A DNA stretch of 64,000 bases from JAHEJN01 sp963787285 (GTDB lineage: Bacteria > Actinomycetota > Acidimicrobiia > Acidimicrobiales > JAHEJN01), in the NCBI GenBank assembly GCA_963787285.1, contig CAWBCM010000006.1, forward strand, positions 155,064 to 219,063, read 5' to 3'. The notes below the pieces were generated by a model. That model made no database searches. It was not told where the DNA came from and saw only the letters and a list, made by a program, of their open reading frames with translations. Shown here piece by piece: positions 55,311 through 63,838 of this stretch. Every line of letters begins with the position of its first letter. The first letter of the stretch is position 1. The position numbers and the translations under genes are program-made.

Positions 55311-56312
55311 GTGACAACTCATCGCATCGGCGTCATCGGCGGCGACGGCATCGGCCCCGAGGTGATCGCCGTGGGGCTCGACGTGATCCGTGCCGCCGGC
55401 GTGGAGCTCGACACCGTCGACTACGACCTCGGTGGCGCCCGTTATCTGCGTGACGGCGTGGTCCTCACCGACGCGATCGTCGACGAATGGCGCAAGCTCG
55501 ACGCGCTGTACCTCGGCGCAGTCGGATCTCCCGAGGTGCCTCCCGGTGTGATCGAGCGCGGGCTCCTGCTCAAGATGCGCTTCGACCTCGATCTCTACAT
55601 CAACCAGCGGCCGTTTCATCTCCCGGGTACCGCCGACCGGGCCGGGCACGAGTTCATCGTGATCCGGGAGAACACCGAGGGCACCTACGCGGGCGAGGGC
55701 GGCTTCCTGCGGAAGAACACGCCCCACGAGATCGCCACGCAGGGTTCGGTGAACACCCGGCACGGGGTCGAACGCTGCGTGCGCTATGCGTTCGAGCTGG
55801 CCGCCGGCCGACCCCGCAAACACCTCACCCTGGTGCACAAGACCAACGTGCTCACCTTCTCCGGCGACCTCTGGGATCGTGCGTTCAACGAGGTCGCGGC
55901 CGACTTTCCCGACGTCGAGACCGCCTACAACCATGTCGACGCCGCCTGTATCTATTTCGTTCAGGACCCGCAGCGCTACGACGTGATCGTCACCGACAAT
56001 CTCTTCGGCGACATCCTCACCGACCTCGGCGGGGCGGTGTCGGGCGGCATCGGTCTCGCCAGTTCGGCGAACCTGCGGCCGGGGGGCGTGTCGATGTTCG
56101 AGCCGGTGCACGGTTCGGCTCCCGACATCGCCGGCCAGAACAGGGCCAACCCGATCGCGGCGATCCTTTCCGGAGCCCTCATGCTCGACCATCTGGGCGA
56201 GGGGGAGGCCGCCGACCGCATCCGGGCGGCCTGCGCGGCCCATGTGGATCACTCGGGCTCGACGACCGAGATCGGCCAGGCGATCGTGGCAGAGCTCGTG
56301 GGCGGCCACTGA
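55311..56312 (+). CDS. leuB: 3-isopropylmalate dehydrogenase
   Basis: 333 residues from a GTG with a strong GGAGG ribosome site 7 bases upstream. It carries the decarboxylating-dehydrogenase pattern: GGDGIGPEVI, the arginine cluster LLLKMRFDLDLYINQRP, the substrate loop RENTEGTYAGEGG, the Lys in VHKTNVL, NHVDAACIYFVQDP and DNLFGDILTDLG, and the NAD region EPVHGSAPDIAG. It converts 3-isopropylmalate to 2-ketoisocaproate, and acts on methylmalate-type substrates in the citramalate route. It is preceded by an isoleucine leader and followed by cimA after 1 bp. Confidence 0.95.
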   Translation: MTTHRIGVIGGDGIGPEVIAVGLDVIRAAGVELDTVDYDLGGARYLRDGVVLTDAIVDEWRKLDALYLGAVGSPEVPPGVIERGLLLKMRFDLDLYINQRPFHLPGTADRAGHEFIVIRENTEGTYAGEGGFLRKNTPHEIATQGSVNTRHGVERCVRYAFELAAGRPRKHLTLVHKTNVLTFSGDLWDRAFNEVAADFPDVETAYNHVDAACIYFVQDPQRYDVIVTDNLFGDILTDLGGAVSGGIGLASSANLRPGGVSMFEPVHGSAPDIAGQNRANPIAAILSGALMLDHLGEGEAADRIRAACAAHVDHSGSTTEIGQAIVAELVGGH

Positions 56313-56313
56313 G

Positions 56314-57966
56314 ATGGCCGCCGATTCCGCCGAGGCGATCGACCGCTCGCCGCGCCACGACCCGGCGTGGCCGACCGCAGTCGAGATATTCGACACCACC
56401 TTGCGCGACGGCGTGCAGTTCGAGGGCATTGCCGTCAACGCCGACGACAAGCTCCGCGTGGCGCGCCAGCTCGACCAGCTGGGTGTGCACTACATCGAGG
56501 GCGGCTATCCCGCCGCCAACCCCAAGGACACCGAGTTCTTCGAGCGAGCGCACACCGAGCTGCGACTCGATTCGGCTCGCCTGGTGGCCTTCGGGTCGAC
56601 CCGCCGGCCCAAGGGTCGGGTCGACGACGATCCGACCCTCGAGGTGCTGGCCGCTTCGGGGGTGGGTGTGGCCTGCATCGTGGGCAAGGCGTGGGACTAC
56701 CACGTCACCCATGCGCTGCGTACCTCCCTCGACGAGGCCGTGGCCATGGTCGGTGAGTCGGTGGCGTTCCTCAAAGGCAAGGGGCTCGACGTCTTCTTCG
56801 ACGCCGAGCACCTCTTCGACGGCTACAAGCGGAATCCCGAGTTCGCGATGCGCGTCCTCGAGGCTGCCGCCGTCTCCGGGGTCGATGCGCTCGTTCTGTG
56901 TGACACCAACGGGGGTTCGCTGCCCCACGAGATCGGTCCGATCGTGGGCGAGATCGTGAGACACTTCGACGGAGTCCGCATCGGCATGCACACCCAGAAC
57001 GACACCGGATGCGCCACCGCGAACGCGATCGCCGGAGTGGTCGCCGGAGCGACTCACGTGCAGGTCACCATGAACGGATACGGCGAGCGCACCGGCAACT
57101 GCGACATCACCCAGTTGGTGCCCGACCTCACCCTCAAGATGGGCATCGAGACGCTGCCGGCGGGTCGGCTCGAACGACTCTCCGACATCAGCCACACCAT
57201 TGCCGAGCTCATGAACATGCCTCAGGAGCATCAACTGCCCTACGTGGGTACCTCGGCGTTCGCCCACAAGGCCGGCCTGCACACCTCGGCTCTGGCCCGT
57301 CGGCCCGACAGCTACGAGCACGTCGATCCCGCGCTGGTGGGCAACGGCACCCGCTACCTCGTCGGTGACCTCTCGGGTCGCGCCACCGTGGAGCTCAAGG
57401 CGACCGAGTACGGGCTGGCCCTCGACAAGGCGCAGATCGGCCTGGTCGTCGACACGCTGAAGCGGCTCGAACACGAGGGCTACCACTTCGAGGTGGCCGA
57501 TGCGTCACTCGAGCTCCTCCTGCGTGGCGCTGCGGGATGGGTGCAGCCCTATTTCGACCTCGAGTCGTTCAAGGTCCACACCGAGCACCGATCGGGATCG
57601 GGAGCGCGGGCTTGGAATGACGTCGCCGTCGAGATGGAGACCGAGGCCACGGTGAAGCTGCGGGTCGGCGGCGAACGCATCATCGCCACCGGCGAGGGCA
57701 ATGGTCCGGTCGACGCGCTGCACGAGGCCCTGATGGTCGCGATCGGCGACCACTACCCGACCGTGCATCGCATCAAGCTCACCGACTTCAAAGTGCGAGT
57801 CCTCGCGGCCGAGAAGGGAACGGCCGCAGTCACTCGGGTGCTCATCGAGAGCTCGAACGGCAAACGGACCTGGACGACGATCGGGGTCAGCGAGAACGTG
57901 GTGGAGGCCAGCTGGCAGGCGCTCATCGACTCGATCGTGTTCGGTTTGTTGCACGACGGGGCCTGA
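56314..57966 (+). CDS. cimA: citramalate synthase
   Basis: 550 residues of the isopropylmalate/citramalate synthase family. The N-terminal TIM barrel has DTTLRDGVQFEGI, FDAEHLFDGYKRNP, DALVLCDTNGGSLPHEI and GYGERTGNCDI. The C-terminal third is the LeuA-type allosteric domain. It condenses pyruvate and acetyl-CoA to citramalate, the first step of the alternative isoleucine pathway shared with LeuB and LeuCD. The metal site reads H-T-Q-N-D, where the usual pattern is H-x-H-N-D. Only the second histidine is changed (CAG). Confidence 0.9.
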   Translation: MAADSAEAIDRSPRHDPAWPTAVEIFDTTLRDGVQFEGIAVNADDKLRVARQLDQLGVHYIEGGYPAANPKDTEFFERAHTELRLDSARLVAFGSTRRPKGRVDDDPTLEVLAASGVGVACIVGKAWDYHVTHALRTSLDEAVAMVGESVAFLKGKGLDVFFDAEHLFDGYKRNPEFAMRVLEAAAVSGVDALVLCDTNGGSLPHEIGPIVGEIVRHFDGVRIGMHTQNDTGCATANAIAGVVAGATHVQVTMNGYGERTGNCDITQLVPDLTLKMGIETLPAGRLERLSDISHTIAELMNMPQEHQLPYVGTSAFAHKAGLHTSALARRPDSYEHVDPALVGNGTRYLVGDLSGRATVELKATEYGLALDKAQIGLVVDTLKRLEHEGYHFEVADASLELLLRGAAGWVQPYFDLESFKVHTEHRSGSGARAWNDVAVEMETEATVKLRVGGERIIATGEGNGPVDALHEALMVAIGDHYPTVHRIKLTDFKVRVLAAEKGTAAVTRVLIESSNGKRTWTTIGVSENVVEASWQALIDSIVFGLLHDGA

Positions 57967-58008
57967 TCGCCATCCGGGCGAACCGGTCGCGGCGATAGCG
58001 TTCACCGG

Positions 58009-59358
58009 GTGGACACGGCCGCACTCTCGTTTCGGATCGGCCCGGTGCCGGTCACGATCCGACCCTCGCTCATCCTGATGCTGGCCCTCATCGGCTTCCT
58101 GGTCGACGATTCACTGACGAGGGTGGGGGTGTGGACCTCCATCGGGGTCGCCTCGATTCTCATCCACGAGATGGGTCACGCCGCCGTCGCGCTCGCATTG
58201 GGCGGACAGCCGAAGGTGCAGCTCATGGGCCTCGGCGGCGCGACCGACCCGGGCCTCGCCGAGCGCCCCGACCGACTGCGCTCGGCGTTGTTGTCGCTGG
58301 CAGGCCCGGCTGCGGGTCTGGCGGTTGGTGCTGCGGTCTGGATCGCGACCAGCCCCGATCTCGATGCGCTCACCTCCGACCATGGGCTCGGGGCTTTCAC
58401 CCTCGCCACGGTTCTCTGGATGAACATCGGTTGGAGCATTCTGAACCTCCTGCCGGTCCTGCCGCTCGACGGGGGCCGCCTGCTCACCGAGGCGTTGCCC
58501 GGTGACCCGGTGACCCGAAGTCGGCGGGCCTACCTTGCGTCGTCGGTGCTGGGCATCGGCCTGGCTCTCTTTCTCCTCTCGATCAACGAGCCCTTCGCAG
58601 GAATTCTCTTCGGCTTCCTCGCGCTCGCAGTCGTTCACGGCGTGGCGCACCTTGCGGGATCGAGGCCACCAGGTCGAGCGGGTGGCCACGCTGCGCGACC
58701 TCCACGAGCGACTCGGCGAAGGCGATCACGAGGCCGAGGCCGCAGCTCCGGACCATGGTGGACCACCCCGGCGACGGGCCCATCGTGCGGACGATGCTCA
58801 TCGACCACTTCGCCCGCAACGGGCGAGCCGCCGACGCCGACGAGCTCTCACGAGCCCTCGGCACCGCAACACCGACGGCCACGTTCCTGATCGAGGTCAT
58901 GCAGTCGGGTGGGGCGAGGGGCATCGACTCGCTCACCGAAGCGTTCCGGCGGGCCCCTTCGGCGCTGGCCGCCCAGCACGTCGTTCTCGGCCTGCACGCC
59001 GCCGACCTCGACGACGACATCGTCGGTGTCATCGGCGACGTCGCCCGTTCCCCCGACGACGCCGGCATGGTCATCAGCGCCCAGCACGCCGCGCACGCAG
59101 GCCCAGAGCTATGCCGTTGCCGCAGAGCTCGGCGCCCTCGTGTACAGCGTCGCTCCTCGCGCCAACGGGCTCGCTGCGTTCAACGTTGCCTGCTCGCTGG
59201 CCCGACTCGGCGATTCCGATGCCGCCCTCGGCTGGATCGGCGCAGCCGTCGAGCGGGGGCTGCCCGATCCCACGGTGCTCGACTCCGACGCCGACCTGTC
59301 CGAATTGCGGACGCGGGCCGAGTTCACCGACCTGCGCCGTCGCGGTTTCGGCGGTTGA
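58009..59358 (+). CDS. M50-family site-2-type protease with C-terminal extension (three frameshifts)
   Basis: The first frame gives a membrane zinc protease with IHEMGH (HExxH) and the third ligand in NLLPVLPLDGGR, with four or more hydrophobic helices. After about 58660 the coding continues in other frames: LRDRGHQVERVATLRDLHER, IVRTMLIDHFARNGRAADADEL, and finally AALGWIGAAVERGLPDPTV to a stop at 59358. Frame changes near 58668, 58745 and 59095 restore an exact multiple of three (about 449 residues). M50 proteases cut within membranes to activate regulators. The C-terminal helical extension may regulate access. Confidence 0.75.
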
Positions 59359-59461
59359 GCGAACCCCACCGGTGCGATACGAGCGGTACATTTCTGGGAA
59401 TCAGTCGCGTGCTCGCCGTGTTGGCTGAATCATTCTCGGAAGCTGTCCCTCTGGAGGATCA

Positions 59462-60337
59462 GTGAAACGTATCGGTCTCCTCATCGCCACCAACTTCGCC
59501 GTCATCCTGGTGTTGGGTGTGATTCTCGCCGCGCTGCAGAACGTGCTCGGCATCTCGCTCAACGGCGTTTTCGGCCTGCTGATCTTCTCGGCGCTGTTCG
59601 GCTTCATCGGCGCGTTCATCTCTCTCGCCATCTCCAAGTGGTCGGCCAAGAAGATGACCGGCGCCGTGGTGATCGAGACGCCGACCACCGAGCTCGAGGC
59701 CTGGCTGGTGAACACGGTTCAGATGTTCGCCCAGCAGGCCGACATCGGCATGCCCGAAGTGGCCATCTTCGACAGCCCGACGCCCAACGCCTTCGCCACG
59801 GGGGCCCGACGGGACAACTCGTTGGTGGCGGTGAGCACCGGACTGCTCCAGGCCATGAACCGGCGCGAGGCCGAGGCGGTCATCGGCCACGAGATCGCCC
59901 ACATCGCCAACGGCGACATGGTGACGATGACGCTGTTGCAGGGTGTGCTGAACACCTTCGTGATCTTCTTGTCCCGCGTCATCGGTGGCTTCATCGACCG
60001 GGCCGTCTTCCAGAGTCGCGAGCGTGGCATCGGCTATTTCGGGATCGTCATCGCCCTGCAGATCCTCCTCGGCATCTTCGCGTCGATGATCGCCGGCTGG
60101 TATTCACGTCAACGCGAGTTCCGAGCCGACGCTGGTGGCGCGGAGCTGACCTCACGCGAGGCGATGGCTTCGGCCCTCGAGCGCCTCGCCGCACCTGGTC
60201 GCGACGAGATGCCCGAGGCATTGGCTGCCTTCGGCATCCGGGAGAACGAGCGGGCAGGCTGGCGAAAGCTGCTGGCAACGCACCCGCCGATCGAGGATCG
60301 CATCGCCGCTCTGCGTCAACAGCCGTCCCCGCTGTAG
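59462..60337 (+). CDS. htpX: HtpX-like membrane zinc protease
   Basis: 291 residues from a GTG after a strong GGAGG site. Two N-terminal membrane helices, the zinc motif HEIAHIANGDMV, a further pair of helices and the third-ligand region SRQREFRADAGG are all present. FDSPTPNAFATGARRDNSLVAVSTGLL is near the Proteobacterial form, including the total length. It removes damaged membrane proteins. The gene lies about 100 bp after the M50 protease, with no overlap. Confidence 0.92.
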   Translation: MKRIGLLIATNFAVILVLGVILAALQNVLGISLNGVFGLLIFSALFGFIGAFISLAISKWSAKKMTGAVVIETPTTELEAWLVNTVQMFAQQADIGMPEVAIFDSPTPNAFATGARRDNSLVAVSTGLLQAMNRREAEAVIGHEIAHIANGDMVTMTLLQGVLNTFVIFLSRVIGGFIDRAVFQSRERGIGYFGIVIALQILLGIFASMIAGWYSRQREFRADAGGAELTSREAMASALERLAAPGRDEMPEALAAFGIRENERAGWRKLLATHPPIEDRIAALRQQPSPL

Positions 60338-60361
60338 GCCCGAGCCGCCTAGGCTCGACCC

Positions 60362-60901
60362 GTGGCCCAACCCCCGTTCGTCCCTTCCGGCACCACCACT
60401 CGCCCGTTCTACTCTTCTCCGCCGTGGCGACCGGGTTCGTGGACGGCGGATCGGCCCGGGGAGAACGTCGATGAGCCCGAGCGCGACGACGCCGGCTTCG
60501 GTAGTCAGGGTCCGGATCAGGGCTACCTGCTGAAGCTGGCCGAGCGGCTTCGCGACGAGATCATTCTCCAGGACGGCGAGCATCTCGACGATGTGATCGC
60601 CGGCAGCGCCACCGTGGGGATGAAGCGGGCATCGCAGTTCGGACGGGGCCCGGTGATCCACGATCTGCGCGCTGCACTCCAGATATGGGGATACCTCTCG
60701 GAGGAACCTCCTCCCGAGCTGCTCGCCGCCCGCAGGGCGCTGTTCGCCGAGGTTGCACTGCCGCATCACTACGTCGAGCGCAACGCCATCGCCGACGCGG
60801 TGCCGAGCTACAAGAAGCTCAAGATCGGTCTTCCCTTCGGTGCCGATATCCCGGTTGCCGAGGAAGTCGCAGCGCCGGCAACCGAAGCCAGCGCCAGCTA
60901 A
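60362..60901 (+). CDS. hypothetical protein with atypical C-terminus at a composition boundary
   Basis: 179 residues from a GTG. The first ~150 residues (Pro-rich start, then PDQGYLLKLAERLRDEI, VGMKRASQFGRGPVIHDLRAAL, EVALPHHYVERNAIADAV) resemble an actinobacterial hypothetical family. The last ~30 residues (after about 60805) show lower-GC codon use and a distinct Ala/Glu/Thr-rich end. The stop is followed by a strong terminator. The 3' end may belong to another genome, in which case this is a hybrid ORF. Confidence 0.5.
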   Translation: MAQPPFVPSGTTTRPFYSSPPWRPGSWTADRPGENVDEPERDDAGFGSQGPDQGYLLKLAERLRDEIILQDGEHLDDVIAGSATVGMKRASQFGRGPVIHDLRAALQIWGYLSEEPPPELLAARRALFAEVALPHHYVERNAIADAVPSYKKLKIGLPFGADIPVAEEVAAPATEASAS

Positions 60902-60928
60902 TCGACTTCGAACTGTTTTAATGACAAA

Positions 60929-60956
60929 GCCGCAGGATAACCCCTGCGGCTTTTTT
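60929..60956 (+). terminator. rho-independent terminator
   Basis: GCCGCAGG (60929-60936) pairs perfectly with CCTGCGGC (60943-60950) around a six-base loop and is followed by six T residues. It is the most canonical terminator in the window and fits the lower-GC sequence that begins just upstream. Confidence 0.9.
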
Positions 60957-61021
60957 GTGTACTCTTGTCGGTGAAGTAGAGTGAAGATCCTCGCTGCGAA
61001 TCTGGCGCAGGCGGTTACTTC

Positions 61022-61034
61022 GTAAGCGTCCGGG
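61022..61034. repeat. IS66 left terminal inverted repeat
   Basis: GTAAGCGTCCGGG, matched over 11 bases by the inverse copy at the other end of the element. Confidence 0.8.
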
Positions 61035-61129
61035 CTGAGTCCTCGGACAGAGCATTGAGATGAGCTAAGGTGAGGATTCTCAATGGTGCTCATTGAGACG
61101 TCACAATGGGCACCAATAAGATTCTCGTA

Positions 61130-62575
61130 TTACGAAGCCGGCGGCTGCCACAGCCGTGGTGTAAGCGGTCGCAGGTCGTCCTGGTTGGTCATGCGCGGCA
61201 GACGCATGAGGATGTCTTTGAGGTAGGCGAGCGGGTCCTTGCCGTGGCGCTGACACGACACGATCAGCGAGTAGAGGATGGCCGAGCGCTGGCCGGCGTC
61301 GGGGTGTCCGATGAACAACCAGTTTTTCTTCCCAATGCACGAGGGGCGGATGGCGTTTTCCACGAGATTGTTGTCCAGGCGGCTTTCGCCGTAATGCAGG
61401 TGTGCGGAGAGCGGCGTCCACTGACCAAGCAGGTAATCACAGGCTTTGCCCAGAGCCGATTTGGGCAGCACGCGTTGCCGGGCCTTCAGGGCCAGTCGTT
61501 TCAAACTTTCCATCGTGCGGGCGAGTCCTTCGGGTTTCATCCGTTCTTTGGTGCGCTGCCAGGGTTCGAGTTTTTGTTCGTCCCACTCGCGTTCGCGCCG
61601 GTACATCCGGCCGATCAGGCGCAGGGCGGCCTTGGCGATTCTAGGCTGTTCGGCTTGGGCTTCGAAGAAGCGCCTTCTTGCGTGCGCCCAACATCCGACC
61701 CAGGCGACCGCGGGATGCACGCGGGCGTACGCGGCGTAGGCCTCGTAGCCGTCGGACTGCATCAGGCCCGTGTAGTCGTTGGTCAAAAGCGTGGTCAGTT
61801 CGCCGTGACGGCGGGTCAGCCGCCAGTCGAAGACGACGTCGCCGCTCGGCGCGCTCACGACCCAGAGATAGCCTTGGGTCGTGCCTTGGCCTTTTTCATC
61901 GGGATCGATAAACTTCACCGGGGTTTCGTCGCATTGGACGTACTGCCCGCGGAGCAGTTCGGCGTGCATGAGTTTGTAAATCGGTTCGGCCCACTCCGCG
62001 GCGATCCGCACCCAGTCGGCCATGCTTTTGCGGCTGAGTTGCGCGCCCCATTGCACGGACATCGACTCCAGGCGATAGAGAGGAAGGTGGTGCTGGTATT
62101 TGGAGATAACGATGTACGCGAGCAGGCCGGCCGAAGCATAACCACCCGCCACCGGCCTAGCTGGTGCGGGCGCGATCACCGGAGCTTGCTCACGATCTGC
62201 TTTGCGCCGGAACTTCGGGCGCACGATCTCGCGCTTCACCAGTTGGGGGCCGATCAGTTCCACTTCGAAGGTTTTTTCCTCGGAGATCTTTTCAAAAAGC
62301 TCGGGCTGCGCCTTCACTTCGTCAGGCACGATTTCAAGGGTCTCGGCGACGGGCAGCTTCGCAAAAACCTCCGCTGGCATGGGGCGCTTTTCCACGGAAG
62401 GGGTGCGCCGCTCGTAGGCGACGGCCTGGGTTTTGCGTTCGGTTTGGGGCGTCTCAGGCAGACCGAGTTTCGCCTGCACAGACGTGTCGATGGCAAGTTT
62501 CTCGCTGCGCGCCCCAAACACCTGCCGGCGGAACCACGCCACCTCGGACTGGAGGCCCGCCAGCTCCGCCTTCAA
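61130..62575 (-). CDS. tnpC: IS66 transposase TnpC
   Basis: 481 residues from a TTG, though the frame is open from 62617. It has the IS66 order of features: an N-terminal coiled coil (LKAELAGLQSEVAWFRRQ), the FGARSEKL hallmark, and a basic middle region with SKYQHHLPLYRLE. The DDE core shows VQCDETPVKFID, LMQSDGYEAYA and NLVENAIRPSCIGKKNWLF, and the C-terminus ends LTPRLW. It moves the IS together with TnpA and TnpB. The N-terminus is a little short, and an AT-rich segment lies directly upstream. Confidence 0.88.
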   Translation of the reverse strand: MKAELAGLQSEVAWFRRQVFGARSEKLAIDTSVQAKLGLPETPQTERKTQAVAYERRTPSVEKRPMPAEVFAKLPVAETLEIVPDEVKAQPELFEKISEEKTFEVELIGPQLVKREIVRPKFRRKADREQAPVIAPAPARPVAGGYASAGLLAYIVISKYQHHLPLYRLESMSVQWGAQLSRKSMADWVRIAAEWAEPIYKLMHAELLRGQYVQCDETPVKFIDPDEKGQGTTQGYLWVVSAPSGDVVFDWRLTRRHGELTTLLTNDYTGLMQSDGYEAYAAYARVHPAVAWVGCWAHARRRFFEAQAEQPRIAKAALRLIGRMYRREREWDEQKLEPWQRTKERMKPEGLARTMESLKRLALKARQRVLPKSALGKACDYLLGQWTPLSAHLHYGESRLDNNLVENAIRPSCIGKKNWLFIGHPDAGQRSAILYSLIVSCQRHGKDPLAYLKDILMRLPRMTNQDDLRPLTPRLWQPPAS

Positions 62576-62664
62576 GCGGAGATTCTCGGCGTAAAGTTCT
62601 TCGGCGGGAGGTATGGGTTATGTATCCCGATACTTTATTATATAAACAGTTGGTGTCAAATATT

Positions 62665-62826
62665 TTATCGCTCATACCACGCTTTTTTGCAGCCGTCTTT
62701 TAGATCGATGCCCGAGAGCAACATGGTCAACGCCGCGGGCTCCAGATGTAGCTTGGACGAACCGTTTGTCAGAGGCCAACTGAAGCGGCCTTTTTCCGGA
62801 CGCTTAGCCAGCACCCACAACCCGGC
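62665..62826 (-). pseudogene. C-terminal remnant of IS66 tnpB
   Basis: The minus-strand frame reads LWVLAKRPEKGRFSWPL, then LEPAALTMLLSGIDLK to a stop at 62665. This is the typical C-terminal end of IS66 Orf2. About two thirds of the gene is missing. The remnant begins within the last codons of the tnpA frame, which fixes one end of the deletion to about 62815-62830. Confidence 0.75.
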
Positions 62827-63112
62827 CGTTTGGCAGCGTCAACTCAAACGCCCAGCGCGGCATCGCCGGCACAGGCAGCTTCACCTCGGCAAACTTCACC
62901 GGCTTGGTCTCGTCGCGTTGGCCTTGCCGACAAACCCGCTTCGCCAGCGTCAAACGGTTGATCCCTTCGCGCCGCGCATACTGCTCCATCGTCAGCCCGC
63001 TCGCACGGTAGCCCGCCACCAACTCCGCACGTCGCGCCACGGGCGTAATCTGCCGATCCTGCCGGTCGCGCTTCGCTTCCTTGTCCAATACGTCGGGTGT
63101 AATTGTCGTCAT
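62804..63112 (-). CDS. tnpA: IS66 accessory protein TnpA, C-terminally truncated
   Basis: 102 residues from the ATG at 63112. It contains a helix-turn-helix region (YRASGLTMEQYARREGINRLTL), a basic segment and FELTLPNGRVV. The expected last ~15 residues are replaced by an unrelated short tail, because the deletion joins it out of frame to the tnpB end. TnpA is a DNA-binding accessory factor of IS66 elements. Confidence 0.75.
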   Translation of the reverse strand: MTTITPDVLDKEAKRDRQDRQITPVARRAELVAGYRASGLTMEQYARREGINRLTLAKRVCRQGQRDETKPVKFAEVKLPVPAMPRWAFELTLPNGRVVGAG

Positions 63113-63160
63113 CACCACAATCTACACGAACCCGACTCAACCGCCTACGTGGTCCTCGCT

Positions 63161-63171
63161 CGGACGCTTAC
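63161..63171. repeat. IS66 right terminal inverted repeat
   Basis: CGGACGCTTAC, the inverse complement of GTAAGCGTCCG at the left end. Confidence 0.8.
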
Positions 63172-63211
63172 GGTGATGAAGGGCGACGCGCATATCACGC
63201 GCAGGAGGGGG

Positions 63212-63691
63212 CTATACCGCTTGAGCGGCTAATTTTTCTTCTGCAGCCACGAGAACCTGTATGAAGGATTCGGGGCTGGTTGCGCCCATGAGGGCATCGC
63301 GGTTGGCCGCGTCCTTTAAAATTTTGCAGAGCGCACTGACGACCATCAGATAGTCGGTGGGATTCGCCTTGGGTGTGCCGAGTATAAAAAGCAGGCGGAC
63401 GTTTTGATTACCGTTTTCGAAAAACACGCCGTCGCTGGAGCGGCCGACTGCCAGAACGATTTTTTTAACGTGCTCAGTGCGGGCGTGGGGCAGGGCAAGT
63501 TCGTTTCCGAGGCAGGTGGTGTCGAGTCGTTCGCGGGCGAGTAGCTCGTTGTAGAAACCGTGGAAATCAGTGATGTCCGGGTGGCCTTCGAGGCGACGGG
63601 CTACTTCGTTAAGCGCGGCAGTGCGCTTGGTGCTCTGAATGGAGAGCGTGATGCGTGACGGATCGAGAAGTTTGGAGAGTCGGCCGGGCAT
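63212..63691 (-). CDS. PTS EIIA domain protein (EIIANtr/fructose type)
   Basis: 159 residues from the ATG at 63691. The phospho-accepting histidine lies in LALPHARTEHVKK, followed by LLFILGTPKANPTDYL, the usual EIIA-Ntr/Fru pattern. The open frame upstream of 63691 runs into a terminator, so this ATG is preferred. No other PTS genes are visible. It is probably a regulatory phospho-relay protein. It lies downstream of gyrA in the same direction, separated by a hairpin. The IS66 end is only about 40 bp from its stop. Confidence 0.82.
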   Translation of the reverse strand: MPGRLSKLLDPSRITLSIQSTKRTAALNEVARRLEGHPDITDFHGFYNELLARERLDTTCLGNELALPHARTEHVKKIVLAVGRSSDGVFFENGNQNVRLLFILGTPKANPTDYLMVVSALCKILKDAANRDALMGATSPESFIQVLVAAEEKLAAQAV

Positions 63692-63778
63692 GCGTAGGAG
63701 AAAAAAGCTCACGCCTGTGAATTGATGTTGGCAAGGGTTGAATCGGCACAATCCGGGAAAACGCGTGGAAAACTTAGA

Positions 63779-63822
63779 CAAAAAAACGGCGCTCGATGAT
63801 TGAACATCGGAGCGCCGTTTTA
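63779..63822 (-). terminator. terminator after gyrA
   Basis: On the minus strand AAAACGGCGCTC pairs with GAGCGCCGTTTT, with an extra CGATG/CATCG pairing closing toward a short loop and one bulge. A run of T follows in the gyrA direction, so it should end gyrA transcription. Confidence 0.8.
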
Positions 63823-63838
63823 ATTGAGAGCCAAAAAC

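Larger units (their letters stand above)
61022..63171 (-). mobile_element. IS66-family insertion sequence, internally deleted
   Basis: Terminal inverted repeats GTAAGCGTCCG (61022-61032) and CGGACGCTTAC (63161-63171) enclose about 2.15 kb on the minus strand with tnpA-, tnpB- and tnpC-like genes in the IS66 order. IS66 elements usually generate 8-bp target duplications. The flanking octamers here (GTTACTTC and GGTGATGA) differ. tnpB is reduced to its last ~50 codons, fused in sequence to the end of tnpA. The element is thus a deletion derivative that may still carry an intact TnpC. Confidence 0.85.

Noticed and set aside
60980..61021. Gene interrupted by the IS66 left end (GTG AAG ATC CTC...)
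   Set aside because: Only about 14 codons are readable before the terminal repeat, with no continuation on the other side. Too short to support.
62637..62659. Strong promoter TTGACA/TATAAT upstream of tnpC on the minus strand
   Set aside because: The hexamers are present but only 11 bp apart, too close for a standard sigma-70 promoter.
61014..63179. 8-bp target-site duplication around the IS66 element
   Set aside because: The flanking octamers GTTACTTC and GGTGATGA do not match.
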